Positions 46,401 through 58,400 of a stretch of DNA of 64,000 nt are shown here, in pieces. The translations under genes and the position numbers were made by a program. The notes beneath the pieces were generated by a model, which saw only the letters and a list, made by a program, of their open reading frames with translations, had not been told where the DNA came from and ran no database searches. The first letter of the stretch is position 1; each line of letters opens with the position of its first letter. Source of the stretch: Streptomyces viridiviolaceus (GTDB taxonomy: Bacteria > Actinomycetota > Actinomycetes > Streptomycetales > Streptomycetaceae); assembly GCF_014650995.1 (NCBI RefSeq), contig NZ_BMWA01000031.1, positions 1 to 64,000 of the forward strand. The letters are read 5' to 3'.

Positions 46401-49400
46401 GGTGCGGCAGGGCCTGCTCCAGCCCGCCGGCGAGGTGGACCCCGGAGAGGGGCAGCATGGCGTAGAGGCCGCCCGGGACCGGGATGCGCAGCTCCCGGCG
46501 GGCGCCCTTGACCGGCCGGACCACGACCGTGACGTCGAACTTGTAGTGGCGGTACGGGCGAGTCGCCTCGCGGTTGGTCTCACGGGTCTCGCCCGCCTCG
46601 AAGCCCTGCTTGTCCTCGGTGCTCCGGGCGTACACGTCCACCGTCGCCCGCTCGTACAGGCGGTGCCCGTCGGCCATGCCACCGGCCTCCGGACCCACCG
46701 AGACCACGGCGCCGCGGGACCTGCTCTCCTCGCTCTTGGGGCTGAAGTGGTCCTGCTGGTAGCGGCGGGCCTTGAACGCGACACCCTCCGCCGGCCCCAC
46801 GACCCGCGCCGCGGTCAGTTCGAACCCGACGGTGACGGTGCGGTCGCCGACCGGCACCTCGTAGCGGTGCTCCAGCAGACGCGCCACGTTGGCCCGCAGC
46901 ATCGGCGTCGAGGTGTGGTGGTCGTAGCGCATGCCGGCCATGTCGAGCGGGTCCAGACCCGGCACCTCCCAGGCGCGCTCGCGCGTGAGGTCAGGCTCGC
47001 GCACGGGCTGGTACGCCGCCGCCTTCGCCCACCGCTGAACGACCCGGGCGGCGGGCACGTCCCACGGGTGGAGGAAGTCGGTCAGCGCCGCGGGAAGCTG
47101 CGGCACGGACCGGGCCGGGGCCGCCCAACGAGGCGTCACGGCGGCCGCGTCCGGCACCACCACCGGCGGCACCGGCCGGTCGGCGGGGACCGTCAGGTGG
47201 CTCGGTACGAGCAGTCGCACCTCGGCGGGGACCGTGCGGCCCTCCCCGAGACCGTCGTCGTACCACACGCCCGTGCGGGCCGGGGGCACCGGCTGGGGGG
47301 CCTCGCCCCGTACCAGGCCCGCCACCCACCGGGCCGACTGGCGTACGGCGTCCACGGGGGCCGCCAGCGCCATGGGGGGCCTGGTGGCCGTGCGCAGTTC
47401 GATGCGGACGGCGAGCCGGTGCTCGAACTCCTCGCCGCGGTCGGTGTTGTTGGTGTTGGCACGGGCGATGTCCAGCACCTGGCGGGCGGCCTCGTGCTCA
47501 CGCGCGCTGCTCATCGCCATGACGGCCTCCGCCTCGAACCCGGCGTGGGCGTCGTGGTTGCCGAACCGTGTGCGGACACCCACCCCCGCGTCGGCGGCGA
47601 GGGAGCGCTCGTGGCCGGTGACGTCCTCGGTGATGCCCTCCGAGCGCAGGGTGAACTTGATCTCCGGCCGGGACCGGTGGGAGTGCGGCTCGGCGACCTC
47701 GGCCGTCACCCTGACCCACACGTACCGCGTGGACCCGAACGGGCCGTCGACCGGGAACCAGCGGGCCACACCGGTGCCGGTGAGAGCCGTGTACTGGGAC
47801 TGCAGGGCGTCCGAGGAGAACGTGGAGCGCAGTGCCCGCACCAGTTGGTCGCGTGCCGCACCGCGCCGGCCCAGGACGCCCTGGCTCTCCAGCCTGGTCG
47901 TGATCTCCCTCAGGACGTCGTCCGCCCGGAGCACTTCGGGATGCACGGCACCCGGCAGCGGCCGGCCGAGCAGGTGCGCGCGGGCCGGACCGCCGTCGGC
48001 CGCCCGCTCGGCCACGGCCTGCCCGTCGGCCGGGGCCTGCGGCACAGCGGCCTCGGCGGCCCGGGCCGGCTGCCCGGCGGGGTCGGCCGCCGGGGTACCG
48101 GTCACATCCGCGTCACTCGCCGGCGCCTGCCGCTGGGCGCCGTCGGCGGGCGGGCGCTCCGCGGCGGCGCCGGCCGGGTCCTCCGGTGCCGTCCGGGGCG
48201 CCGAGGCGGGGGCACCCGCCTCCGCGGCCGGTGGCAGCAGGTCGGCCATGCGCCGATCGGGGACGAGCAGGTCCAGTCCCCGCTCGACGCGCAGGTACCG
48301 GACGGACTCCTGCTGACGGCTGCCCCTGGCCCGCGTCACGGTCACCTCGAAGACGGGTGAGGTGCGGACGAGGTGCGGCGTGCCCTTGTAGGTGGCCCGG
48401 CTGATCTCCACCACACCCGCCAGACGCCCCCGGCCGCCTCCCCAGCCGGCCTTCGCCTGGACCTGGGCCAGTGCGACGACCCGGGCTCCGCTGCCGCCGT
48501 GCTCCTGACCGCCGGACTGGTGGGTCACGACGTCGCCGTGGGCCCCCTCGTCGTGGTGCCCCTCGTCGTGGTGCTCCCCGCCGGCCTGCGGAACCGCCGC
48601 GAGTACGGCGGAGCCGTCGTGCTGGTCGCCGCTGCCGCCGCCGGCGAGCGCGCCGACGCCGATCTGCGGGCCGGCGCTCAGGGAGAGACCGAGATGCCAG
48701 GACGTGCTGTCGTCCCGCTTGTACTTGTCGGCCGCCTGCGCGTACTGCTCGATCTCCGTCTCGCCCCGGGTCTGCCCGAGGTCCACCGGCGCATAGGCCC
48801 GCAGCCGCAGCCGCACCGAGTAGCGCCAGCCGTCGCGCGCGGGCAGGACGGCCTCGTACCCGTCGGGTCCGGTCAGGGCGCCGAGGCGCGCGGCGAGTGC
48901 CGCCGGCTGGGTCAGCTCCCCCAGCTCCTCGGGCCAGTTGGCCGGGTCGCTCAGCCACCGCGCCGGGAGCCCGGCCAGTCGCGCGTAGCCGTCCGCCGCC
49001 AGTCGGGTCAGCTCCGGTACGACGAGGAAGGCCGGGTAGATGCCCGCGGTGCCGCCGTGCGCGAAGTCCACCTGCCGTGCGCCCGCGGCGGGCCAGTCGC
49101 GCCGGAACGAGACCCGGCCGGTCGCGGCGACGGCGGCGGCGTCCAGGGGTTTCTCGGGGCCGTTCTCGTTGGGGGCGTGCTGCTCCGGGACAACGACCTG
49201 GGTGAGGAGCTCGCCGGGGCGGTCCAGCCACCAGGTCTCGGCGGGCCGGTCCCGCTGCGGCACGACGGGCCGCACGGACAGTTCGTACACGGTGTCGTAG
49301 ACGTGCTCGTGGACCGGGCCCTCGGTCTCGGTACGGCGGTAGCCGGTGTGGGCCGCCGTGAAGTCCTCGTCGCGGGACCGCTCGAAGGCACCGCGGAGAG

Positions 49401-52400
49401 TGATGCCGCCGACGCGTATCCGCTTGCCCTCGCCGACGGGGATCAGGACACCGCCGCCGCCCCCGGCGGCCACGCTCCACTCGCTGCCCTGCTTGCCCGT
49501 GACCGTCTCGGTGCGGGCGGCCCGGGCGTTGACGAGCATCGGGTAACTGGAGCCGTCCAGCCGGTCGCCCAGGATCGCCTTGGCCGTCAGCCGGTAGCGC
49601 CGGCCGCCCATGGTCACCGTGTGCGAGACACCTGCCAGCACGGACGGCAGGTCGGCCTCCAGCGCCGGCCTGCCGAAGTGCAGGCCGAGTTCGGCCTCCA
49701 GCGCCGCCCACTCGGCGTCCGCCGGCCCGCCGAGTCCGGCCCGCCGCGCCGCCCGCTGCACGGGGCCGGGCCCGGCGGGCTCGGCGTACTGCCTCAGCGC
49801 CCACAACAGGTGCTCCAGGACCAGCTGGGAGCCCGGCATGGCCAGGGCCATGGCGAAGCCCTGCCCGCGCCGGGCCGCGAGGGCGGGCGGTTCGTCGGAG
49901 TGCGGCGTGCGCACACGGCCGGGGGCCATCCGCTCGGGCAGCGCGCCGGCCCGCAGGGGCTCGGTGCCGGACTCCCGCAGCAGGGCCATCACGTGCGGAT
50001 GCGTGGTCACCGGGCTCGGTCGCACGGACGGGGAGTCGGGCAGCAGCCCCGGGGTACGGACCGCGCCGAGCGTGCGCTGTTCGAAGGCCGCCGCGCCCCG
50101 GCCGTCCCGCCAGGCCACGCCCAGCTCCGCCTCGACCACCTCGGACACCGGCTCGACGCGGCGTCGGCCCTCTGTCCGCACGTCCACGGAGACGCGCAGG
50201 CGGGACCGGTACCGTGCCTGGTCCTCGCGGGCGTTGAGGACGGTGTGGTTGAGGTTCTGCGAGGTGACGGTCAGTCCGCTGCCGGCCCCTCGGTCGAAGC
50301 TGACGCCGAGCAGCGGGAGCAGCCCCCGCACCGCCGGCAGCGCCGAACCTTCGGTGACCGGCATGGAGAAGCCATAGGTGTTGTAGCCGAAGGAGATTCC
50401 CGCGGAACCGCTGCCGCTGCGTCCCGTGCCCCGTGCCACGCCGCGCCCGAGGTCGTCACGGACCTGGACGTTCTCGGTCACGCCGGCGAACTGGAGGCTG
50501 TCGATCTCGGCCCGGACCGTGATCCGGGCCCCGAACGACCGGCCGGGGAACAGCGGCACCTCGATCCGGCCGGAGGTGTCCCCGGTCGTCAGCCACCAGC
50601 GGCTGCGGGTGCGGCCGGTCCGCTCGTTCAGCAGCTCGCGGGCCTGGGTCATGACACGTGCGGCGGTCACGGCGTCCAGGCCGGAGCGCCGCAGGCTGCC
50701 GTGGAGCGCCGCGACGACCGGGGTCATGTCGATGGCGTTGAGCACGGGCCGGTCGGTTCCGTCCCGGACGGTGCCTTCCCGCCGGTTCTCGGCGGGCACC
50801 GTCAGGTCGGGACGCGGCGTGCCGGGACCGGCGTACTCGGCGGGGAACTCCACCCGCAGTCCGCGCGGGACGGTGACGTCGGGGGTGCGCTCGGCACCGT
50901 CGACGAAGACCCGCACGCGCAGGCCGGCGGTGAACGGCCGGTTGGCGCCGATGAACAGGGTGCGGCCCGCGATGACGTTGCGGCGCAGTACGTCGGTCGA
51001 CTTGGCGGAGGACTCGGCACGCAACTGCGGCAGGCCGAGCAGCATCGCGGAGGCCACGGCGGAGGCGGTGGTGAAGCCGACCAGCGTGGCCGCGTCGACG
51101 CCCATGTTCTGTTCGCGGACGTGTTCCCGGCTCCCCGCGGTGGTGGCGAAGCGCACCCCGTACTCGCGGACGCCGTCGGCCCCCTGCCGCTGGTCCGCCG
51201 GCACCAGGTCGACTAGCACCGGCCGCAGCCACACGAGCCGGCCCCGGGCTGCCAGGGTCACCCCGTGCGCGAGCAGTTCCTCCCAGGCGTGCCGTCCCGT
51301 GGTGCCCAGCAGGGTACGCAGCGCGGCCGTCACCTCGGGAGCGAGCACCCTCTCGCTCGCGGGCAGCCCGTCGGCGACGCGCCGTGCCCAGTCCCCGGCC
51401 GCCGCGGCGTCGAAGTCGCCGGTGCCGGTCACCGAGGCGTGGCCGAGCACCCCGTGGTCCACGTACCAGGGGTGCTCCGGCACGGCCTCGGCCTCGGCCG
51501 GATCGGCCTGCACGGGGTCCTGACCGGTCTGCGCGGTGTCGTGACCGGACGGTGCGGTGTCCTGAGCGGCCTGCGCGGTGCCTTGACCGGCCTGCGCCGT
51601 GTCGTCACCGGCCGGTTCGGGGTCCCGGTGTGCGGGCGTGGTCGCTCGTTGTCCGGTCAGGACGTCACGGGCATCCGGTGCGGTGTCCGGCAGCGTCTCG
51701 GCGACCGTGGCCGTCGGCACCGGTTCGCCGGGGCCGTCGTCGCGCCGGGTGTCCGCCGGCGCCGGCACGGACATCGGCGCGGGCGCCGGGGAGCCGGGGC
51801 GGGCCGCCGCGGGCTCCGCCGCCGGCCAGGTCCCCGTCGCGGCACCGCCCGGCAGCCGGGGACGCGCCCTCAGCTCCGCGTCACTGACCGGCTCGACGAC
51901 GGGCAGCTCCCCCAGCGCGTCGACGGCGACCAGCGCCTTCGCCAGGCGTTCGCGTGCGGCCTCCGCCCGACGGACGGCCGCGGCGGACGCGCCCGTACTG
52001 CGGTGGGCGTTCGCCGCGTCCAACGCGGCCTCGGCACGGGTGAGTTCGAGGACGGCGTCGGCGTACTCCTGCCTGATCAGCGCCTCCTCCGGCGTGTGCC
52101 GGGCCGGGCCTGCCGCTTCCTCCCGCACCTCCTCCTGAGCGTCCTGGCGTCCCTTGCCCTTGGCCTGCGCGGAGGGCGACCGGTCGGCGGGGACGTCCGT
52201 GCCGAGGCCGAGCAAGGCGTCCAGCGCGTCGGTCGGCACGTAGAAGACGGCCGCCTCGTCGCTCACGGTCACGTCGACCGCGCGCGGCCGGCCGGTGACC
52301 GGCCGGTGGACGATGTGCCAGGTGATGGACGTCGCCTCCACCCGGGAGAAGCGGCGGCCGCCCGACCGGTCGTCCTCGTCCACGGCGGCGAGGGCGCTGC

Positions 52401-55400
52401 GGGTGCCCGCGACCCGGGCGCCGGACCCGGTGGCGCCCGAGGTCCCCCGCAGGGAGCGCTGCGCCTCCTGGGCGAAGGTGCCGGGCAGCGGGTCCCCGGT
52501 CTCCCGCAGGCCGTGGACGTCCGCGCTGATCTCCAGGCTGCCGCGCGCGTCGTTGCTGGTGCCCGGCACGGTGACGGGCTCGCGCAGGGTGCCCCGCGCG
52601 GCGAGGTCGAGGAACCACCGGCTCAGGTGCGGCGGACTGAAGATCGCCGCGATCTTGGACTGGAGCACGAACGGGCCGCCCTGCCAGGAGTTGGCGGCCG
52701 GTGACATGCCGGTGAGCCGTCCGCGCCCGGTGAACAGGTCCTCGGCGGCTGCGCGCAGGGCGTTCAGGTCTCCGACGGTGCCGACGAAGCCGTCCCGCAG
52801 CAGGTCCGGGGTGAGCGGCAGTCCCTCGCGCGTGTACTCGACGGGCGCCTCGTGCCGCACCATGGCGGCCGGCCGGGGGCCGGCCGGGTCCGGCTGAGGC
52901 CGGGTCACTTCCTCGGGGTGGCCCAGGCGCAGGGAGCCGGGCAGCACCTCGGTGCCGAGCGGGTGCCGGTCGTGCCGGCCGACCAGGGGCAGTCCCAGGC
53001 CGATCGCCGGTGAGGCCCCGCTCAGGGCCCAGTGCACATCGAGCCGGGCGGTGACCTCGACGTCGAACTCGGTCGTCCACGGCCGTACCGCGTGCCGCAG
53101 GGAGGTGCTGTCCTGCCGGCCGGTTCTCAGCTGACCGCCCGGCGAGGAGGTCTGGCCGGTGAGGGGGGAGGACCCCGAGGCGGCTCGCTGCGGCGCGTCG
53201 GAGTCGATCACCGCCGGATACTCGATGTGCCCGAGGCCGGCGTCCGCGTCGCCGGTGCGTTCGACGGCCCGCAGGTTGCGGCCGTCCAGGACGTGGCCGC
53301 CGGGTTCCTGGCCCAGTGCCCGGGGGTTGAGCAGTCTGGCGGTGAGGGTGAGCCGGGCCGTGGTCGTCCGGAACTGGTCACGGTGGGGCACGAGGAGGGG
53401 CAGCCCCGTCAGCATGGTCTCCAGCAGGGCCTTGGTGCCCTGGTGGGCGGCCGTTTTCCACAGTTCCGCCTCGACCGCGTCGGCGTGTTCCCGGGACAGG
53501 AGCTCGCGCACCCTGGGCAGCAGCCGGCTGACGAACGGCCGGAGGTCCGGTACGGCGAGCAGTGCGGCCTGGTCGAAGCCGTCACCGCGCAGCACGTTCG
53601 ACGGGGCCATGGGCAGCGGGTCTGCCGGGGCCCGGCCGGCCGGCTGCTCCGCCGGGGCCGGCCGGAGTCCCCGCGTGACGGCGGCCTCCCGCTGCATCAG
53701 CGCCAGTCCGGGCGCGCGCACCGGTTCGCCGTGGACCTCCCGCGTCGCGGCACGCCGCGAGCCGAGGCGGCCGAGGAGACCGACCCGGTGCTCGGCCCGG
53801 ATGCGCACGGTGACATGGAAGGTGACGGGTGCGTCGGCCCACACGTGCGGCCCGGTCGTGACGTCGGTCCGGTCGCTGAGCCCGCTCGCCGCGCGGTCCC
53901 CCGGCAGCCCGCTGTGGCGGGGGCGGCTGAACTCCGGTCCGGCACGGTTGAGGTCCGCGACGTTCACCTCCAGCGGGTCCGCGCCGGCCGGGTCGGACCC
54001 GAGGGTCAGCGACGTGCCGAGACCCGCGTAGAGGGACAGGCTGTCGTCGGTCTCCGTGTGCCGGACCACGGCGGTGCCCAGGGTGTGGTCGTACCGGTAG
54101 GCGTGCTCGCTCTCCCCGAGTGCGGTGAGCGGCCCGGGTACGGCCCGTACGGACACCTCGGCCCACTGCCGCAGCCCCAGGGAACTGGTGCCGACGGGGC
54201 GGGTCCACAGCGGGTACGCGGCCCCGGTGAAGTCCCGCACGCGGGGTGCCAGCCCCTCCACCGCCGTTTCCAGCGCCGCTTCCTCCAGCGGGTCGAGAGC
54301 GGGCACGCCGGCCCGGCGCAGCAGGTCCGTGACGTGCGCGGTGAGGTGGTCGGTCCGCACCAGGTGCAGGATGTCCTGCGGCAGCCGTTCCTCCGGGGGG
54401 GTCCAGGTGCGGGCCGGGCCGTCCTCTCCGGTGCGCGGCGTCCGGTGGGCACCGCCCTGCCCGTCGGGGCGGCTCTCCAGGGCCAGGGTGCGGACGAGGC
54501 GGCCGGTGCCGTCGTCCTCCATGACCAGGTCCTCCGGGACGAGCAGCGCGGTCCGGACCGGGACGGGGTCCAGGACGGCCGGGCCGGCGGCCGGGTCGCC
54601 GACCCGTTCCGCGGTGACCTCGACGTGCACGGGTCCGCCGAACTCGGACAGCCATAGCGATCCGCCGCCGGAGGCCCCGCCCGCGACGAACCCGCCCGAC
54701 TCGGTGAGGGAGCCGCTCCAGCTCACGCCGGGGGCGAACCGGCCGCCCGCGCCGTCCGTGGCCTCGCCCGGGCCGGTGAGCAAGCCGCCGAGCGGGAGTT
54801 CGAGGCCCGCGGCGAGCTTCCACTGCCGGGTCGCCGAACTGGTCAGGTCGAAGTACGTGCCGTGGTAGACGTCCATCTGTCCGCGGTGGGACCGGACATG
54901 GCGGAAGCCCTCGGGGTCGAGGGTGGCACGCAGGGTGACCTTGACCCGTTCCGTCCCGTTCGTACTGGTCCGGGTCAGCGTCACCGAGTGCCCGGGACCC
55001 GTCATCCGGTGCATGACCCGGGCCAGTCCGCTCTCGCTGAGCAGCTCGTCCAGGGCCAGCTGGTTGCGTACCTGGTGCGCCGCCGGTGCGGCGCCGGGCC
55101 GCGCGGGAAGGGTCTCGGTCCGGGGCGCGGGGACGTCCCCCCACGGGTCACTCACGGCGAGGAAGCCGGGGAAGTGGTGGTGGACCAGCCGCAGGGTGCG
55201 CGCCCGTACCCGCTCGGCGTCGCTCCGGTCCATGTGGCCGACGCGGCTCGCGGGCGGCAGCCAGTCGCGGAACGCCGCGGGCAGCCGCAGTCCGCGTCCC
55301 GGTGCGGTCCTCGCCACGGCCTCCGGGTCGGTGGCGGTACGGCTCACCGCGGAGGCCGTCGGGCCCTCAGGACGTGCCCCCAGCCGGTCCGCGTCCGTGG

Positions 55401-58400
55401 CGAGCATGCGCACCCGGGCGGTGAGCCAGGTCTCCGGGCCGCCGCGTCCGCCGAGGCCGCGGGTCTCGACGTTGACGTCGAACTCGACCACGGTGGTGGG
55501 CTCGTCCGTGAACCGCAGCCGGTGCAGTTCGACGCTGCCGGCCTGCTGCCCGGGGCGGGAGAAGTGCACGGACCTGACGTAGCCCAGGGACGGCAGCGGC
55601 AGCGGGAGGCCGGCGGCGGTCGCCGCGAGCGCCAGGGCGTCGGACACGCCGGTGGTGGAGGCGTCCCACTGGGTGGACGGTGCGCCCACCTCGGCGACAT
55701 GCACGTCCTCGATGTCGGCACGGGACGGTCCGTCGAGGTCCGCGACGACCCTCGGGTTGTGGAAGGAGGCCCGCACCCGTACCGCGTCGGGCCGTCCGGT
55801 GACCGAGGACACCGGCACCGAGCGGTACCCGCCGGCGGTGGCCTGCGGCAGACCGGCCAGCAGCGTCCGCACCCGGGCGAAGGCGTCGAGCCGCTCGAAG
55901 GCGGGGGAGAACGGGTCGTCGTGCGAGGGGTCGACCGCGGCGAACACCGCTGCGCGGTAGTCGGCCGCGCCGGTGACCGACTCCAGCCACGAGAAGCGGG
56001 GCAGCGTGACGGGCTCGCCGACAACGGCCGGGCGCGGGGCGCGCTCCTCCCGCACCGCCGCCGGGTCGTGCGGGGCGCGGCGCAGGGCGGCGGTGCCGCC
56101 GTCCGCCGCGCCGGCCTGCTCCCGCAGCAGGGCGGAGGTGGCGTACTGCACGCCCTCCGGACGCGGCAGTTCGCGCAGCGCCTCGCGGGGGTGGCGGACC
56201 AGCAGGGAGTCCTCGACGACGGTCCGCCACCGCTGCGCGGTCCGGCCGCGGCGCTGGACCACGAGGTCGATCCCCACGTCGTGGCGGAAGACCACGGACC
56301 GGTCGGCGGACGGCCGCACGGTCCGGGTGGTCCCGACGGTGGAGGAGACCGTGGAGTCCGAGGTCCGGCCGGACCCGACGAGCAGGGCCCTCAGCGCGGC
56401 GCCGGCCTGTGCCACGGGCGGCACCAGAGCGAGGACCTGGGAGAACGGCAGGGCGATCGCCGCGTCGAGGCCGTGGCGGACCGTGCGCCGGGAGGAGGCC
56501 GTCTCCCGCCAGTCCAGCGGGCGCCGGCCGTGGTCGAGTACGCGTACGGCGTCCCCGGCGGCCGGGCCGGCGAGGGGTGCCCCGCGCGGGTCGGTGAGCT
56601 GGGTCCAGTCCCCCAGCCGCAGCCGTACGGTGACGGCGGCCCGGCCGTCGGGAAGCCCCAGGGTCAGCACGACGCGGTCGGCGACGGCCTGGCGCAGGAA
56701 CTCGGCGCTGCCGAGGGTGTCGACGTACTCCGCCAGTGCCCGTGCGGCGGGCTCCCGTGACGCCTCTTCCAGCAGCGCCCCGATCCCCTCGCGGACCGCC
56801 GCGGGCAGCCGGTCGTCGGCGAACGCGAACGTCTCGTCGCCCACGCCGTGCCGGAACCCGGGGGAGGTGGCGTGGGCGGGCGGCGCGAAGAGCAACTCCG
56901 CGTCGCGGCGGTCGCGGGCCTGCTGGAGGTCCTCGGCGGCGGGCCCGGTCCCCTCGGCCTCCCGCTCCTCCTGGGGCGCCGGGCCGGTGGCCGGGGCCGC
57001 CTCGGCCACCGGCCCGGGGTCGAGCAGGGCACCCAGGCCGCGCACCACTGCGGGACGCGGCTCCAGGACGGCGCGGGCCAGTTCTCCGGCCTCCGAGGAC
57101 GGCGGGGTGTCGGCCAGCCGCAGCACGTCCTCCTCGCCCTCGGGGCCGGCGGCGGCTGCGGCCTCCTCGTCCGGGACGTCGACCAGTTCACCGTCGCGGA
57201 ACGTGGTGCGGGTCCGTCGGGGCAGCGCGGTCAGCCAGCCCGCCCGGCCGTGGAACGGTGTGATGTGCACCCCGCCGGAGGTGCTGATGCCGACGATGCC
57301 GGTGGGGCCGGTGACCGTGAGCCCCAGGCTGTCGGCGAGGGACTGGATGTAGGGCGTCTCGACGAGGGAGCCGGGGCGGCCGGCGTAACAGATGACGGTG
57401 ACCACGGCGCTGTCCGCACGCCGCACCGCGCCGCTCCAGAACGCCCGGAACGCGGTGTGGCGGCGCAGCAGGGCGCCGGTCTCCTCGCCGGTGAACTCCA
57501 CCGCGCGGCCGTCGCGGGTGTGCAGGCGGACGGTGGCCCTGCCTTCGGGGCCGTGGGCGACGAGGTAGTGCCTCGGGGCGCCGTCCGTCCAGGGGTTGGT
57601 CCCGGTGAGGCCCGGGTCCGTGTCCCCGGCCCGGCCCGCGCTGAAGGAGGTGGTCCCGGGAAGGGCGCGGAACGCGGACTCGGCCCGGGCCATCTCACGG
57701 GGACTCAGCGACATGTGGCCGATGACGCGGCCGGTGCCCGGCTCGGCGAACGGTGTCATCAGCAGCGTACGGAAGTGGAAGCGCTCGCCGGTCACCGACC
57801 GGACGTACGGGTCCGGCCCGGCGGTGTCCCGTGCGGCGGCGCCGGGCTGTGTGTCACCGGGCTCGACCCGCATCCAGTGGCCCTCGGGCCGGCTGCCGTC
57901 CGCCTCCGTGACGGTACGGATGCGCAGGGCGCCGAAGGAGTCGGGTACCAGGTCGACCCGGCCGCTGTGCGACCACACCGGCACGCCGGTGCGCTCCGCC
58001 ACCGTCCTGGCCAGGTCCAGGCCGTACCGGGCACCGTCCTCGGTGACCAGCCACAGCGGCCGGTCGTCGATGCGGTGCTGGGCGGCCAGGTCCGCGAACT
58101 GGTCCGGCGACAGCCGCACCCGTGCGCCGTCGCGGCGGGCCAGGACGGCCGGCTCCGCGGGCGGCGGGGCCGGATCGTAGGCGAACCGCAGCACGAAGCC
58201 GTCGGGTGTGTCCAGCAGTCGGGTGCCGTTGGCGGGGCCCTCGTGCGCGCCGTCGCCGAGGTCGAGTCCGACGACGTTCCCGGTGCCGTCGAGCAGCGGA
58301 CGGACGTCGACGGCGGGCCGCGGCCGACGGGTGTCCGCCGCAACGTCGGCAACGGTCCGCGCGGCCGGTCCGCGGTGCTCCTGGACCGGGTCCGCCGCCC

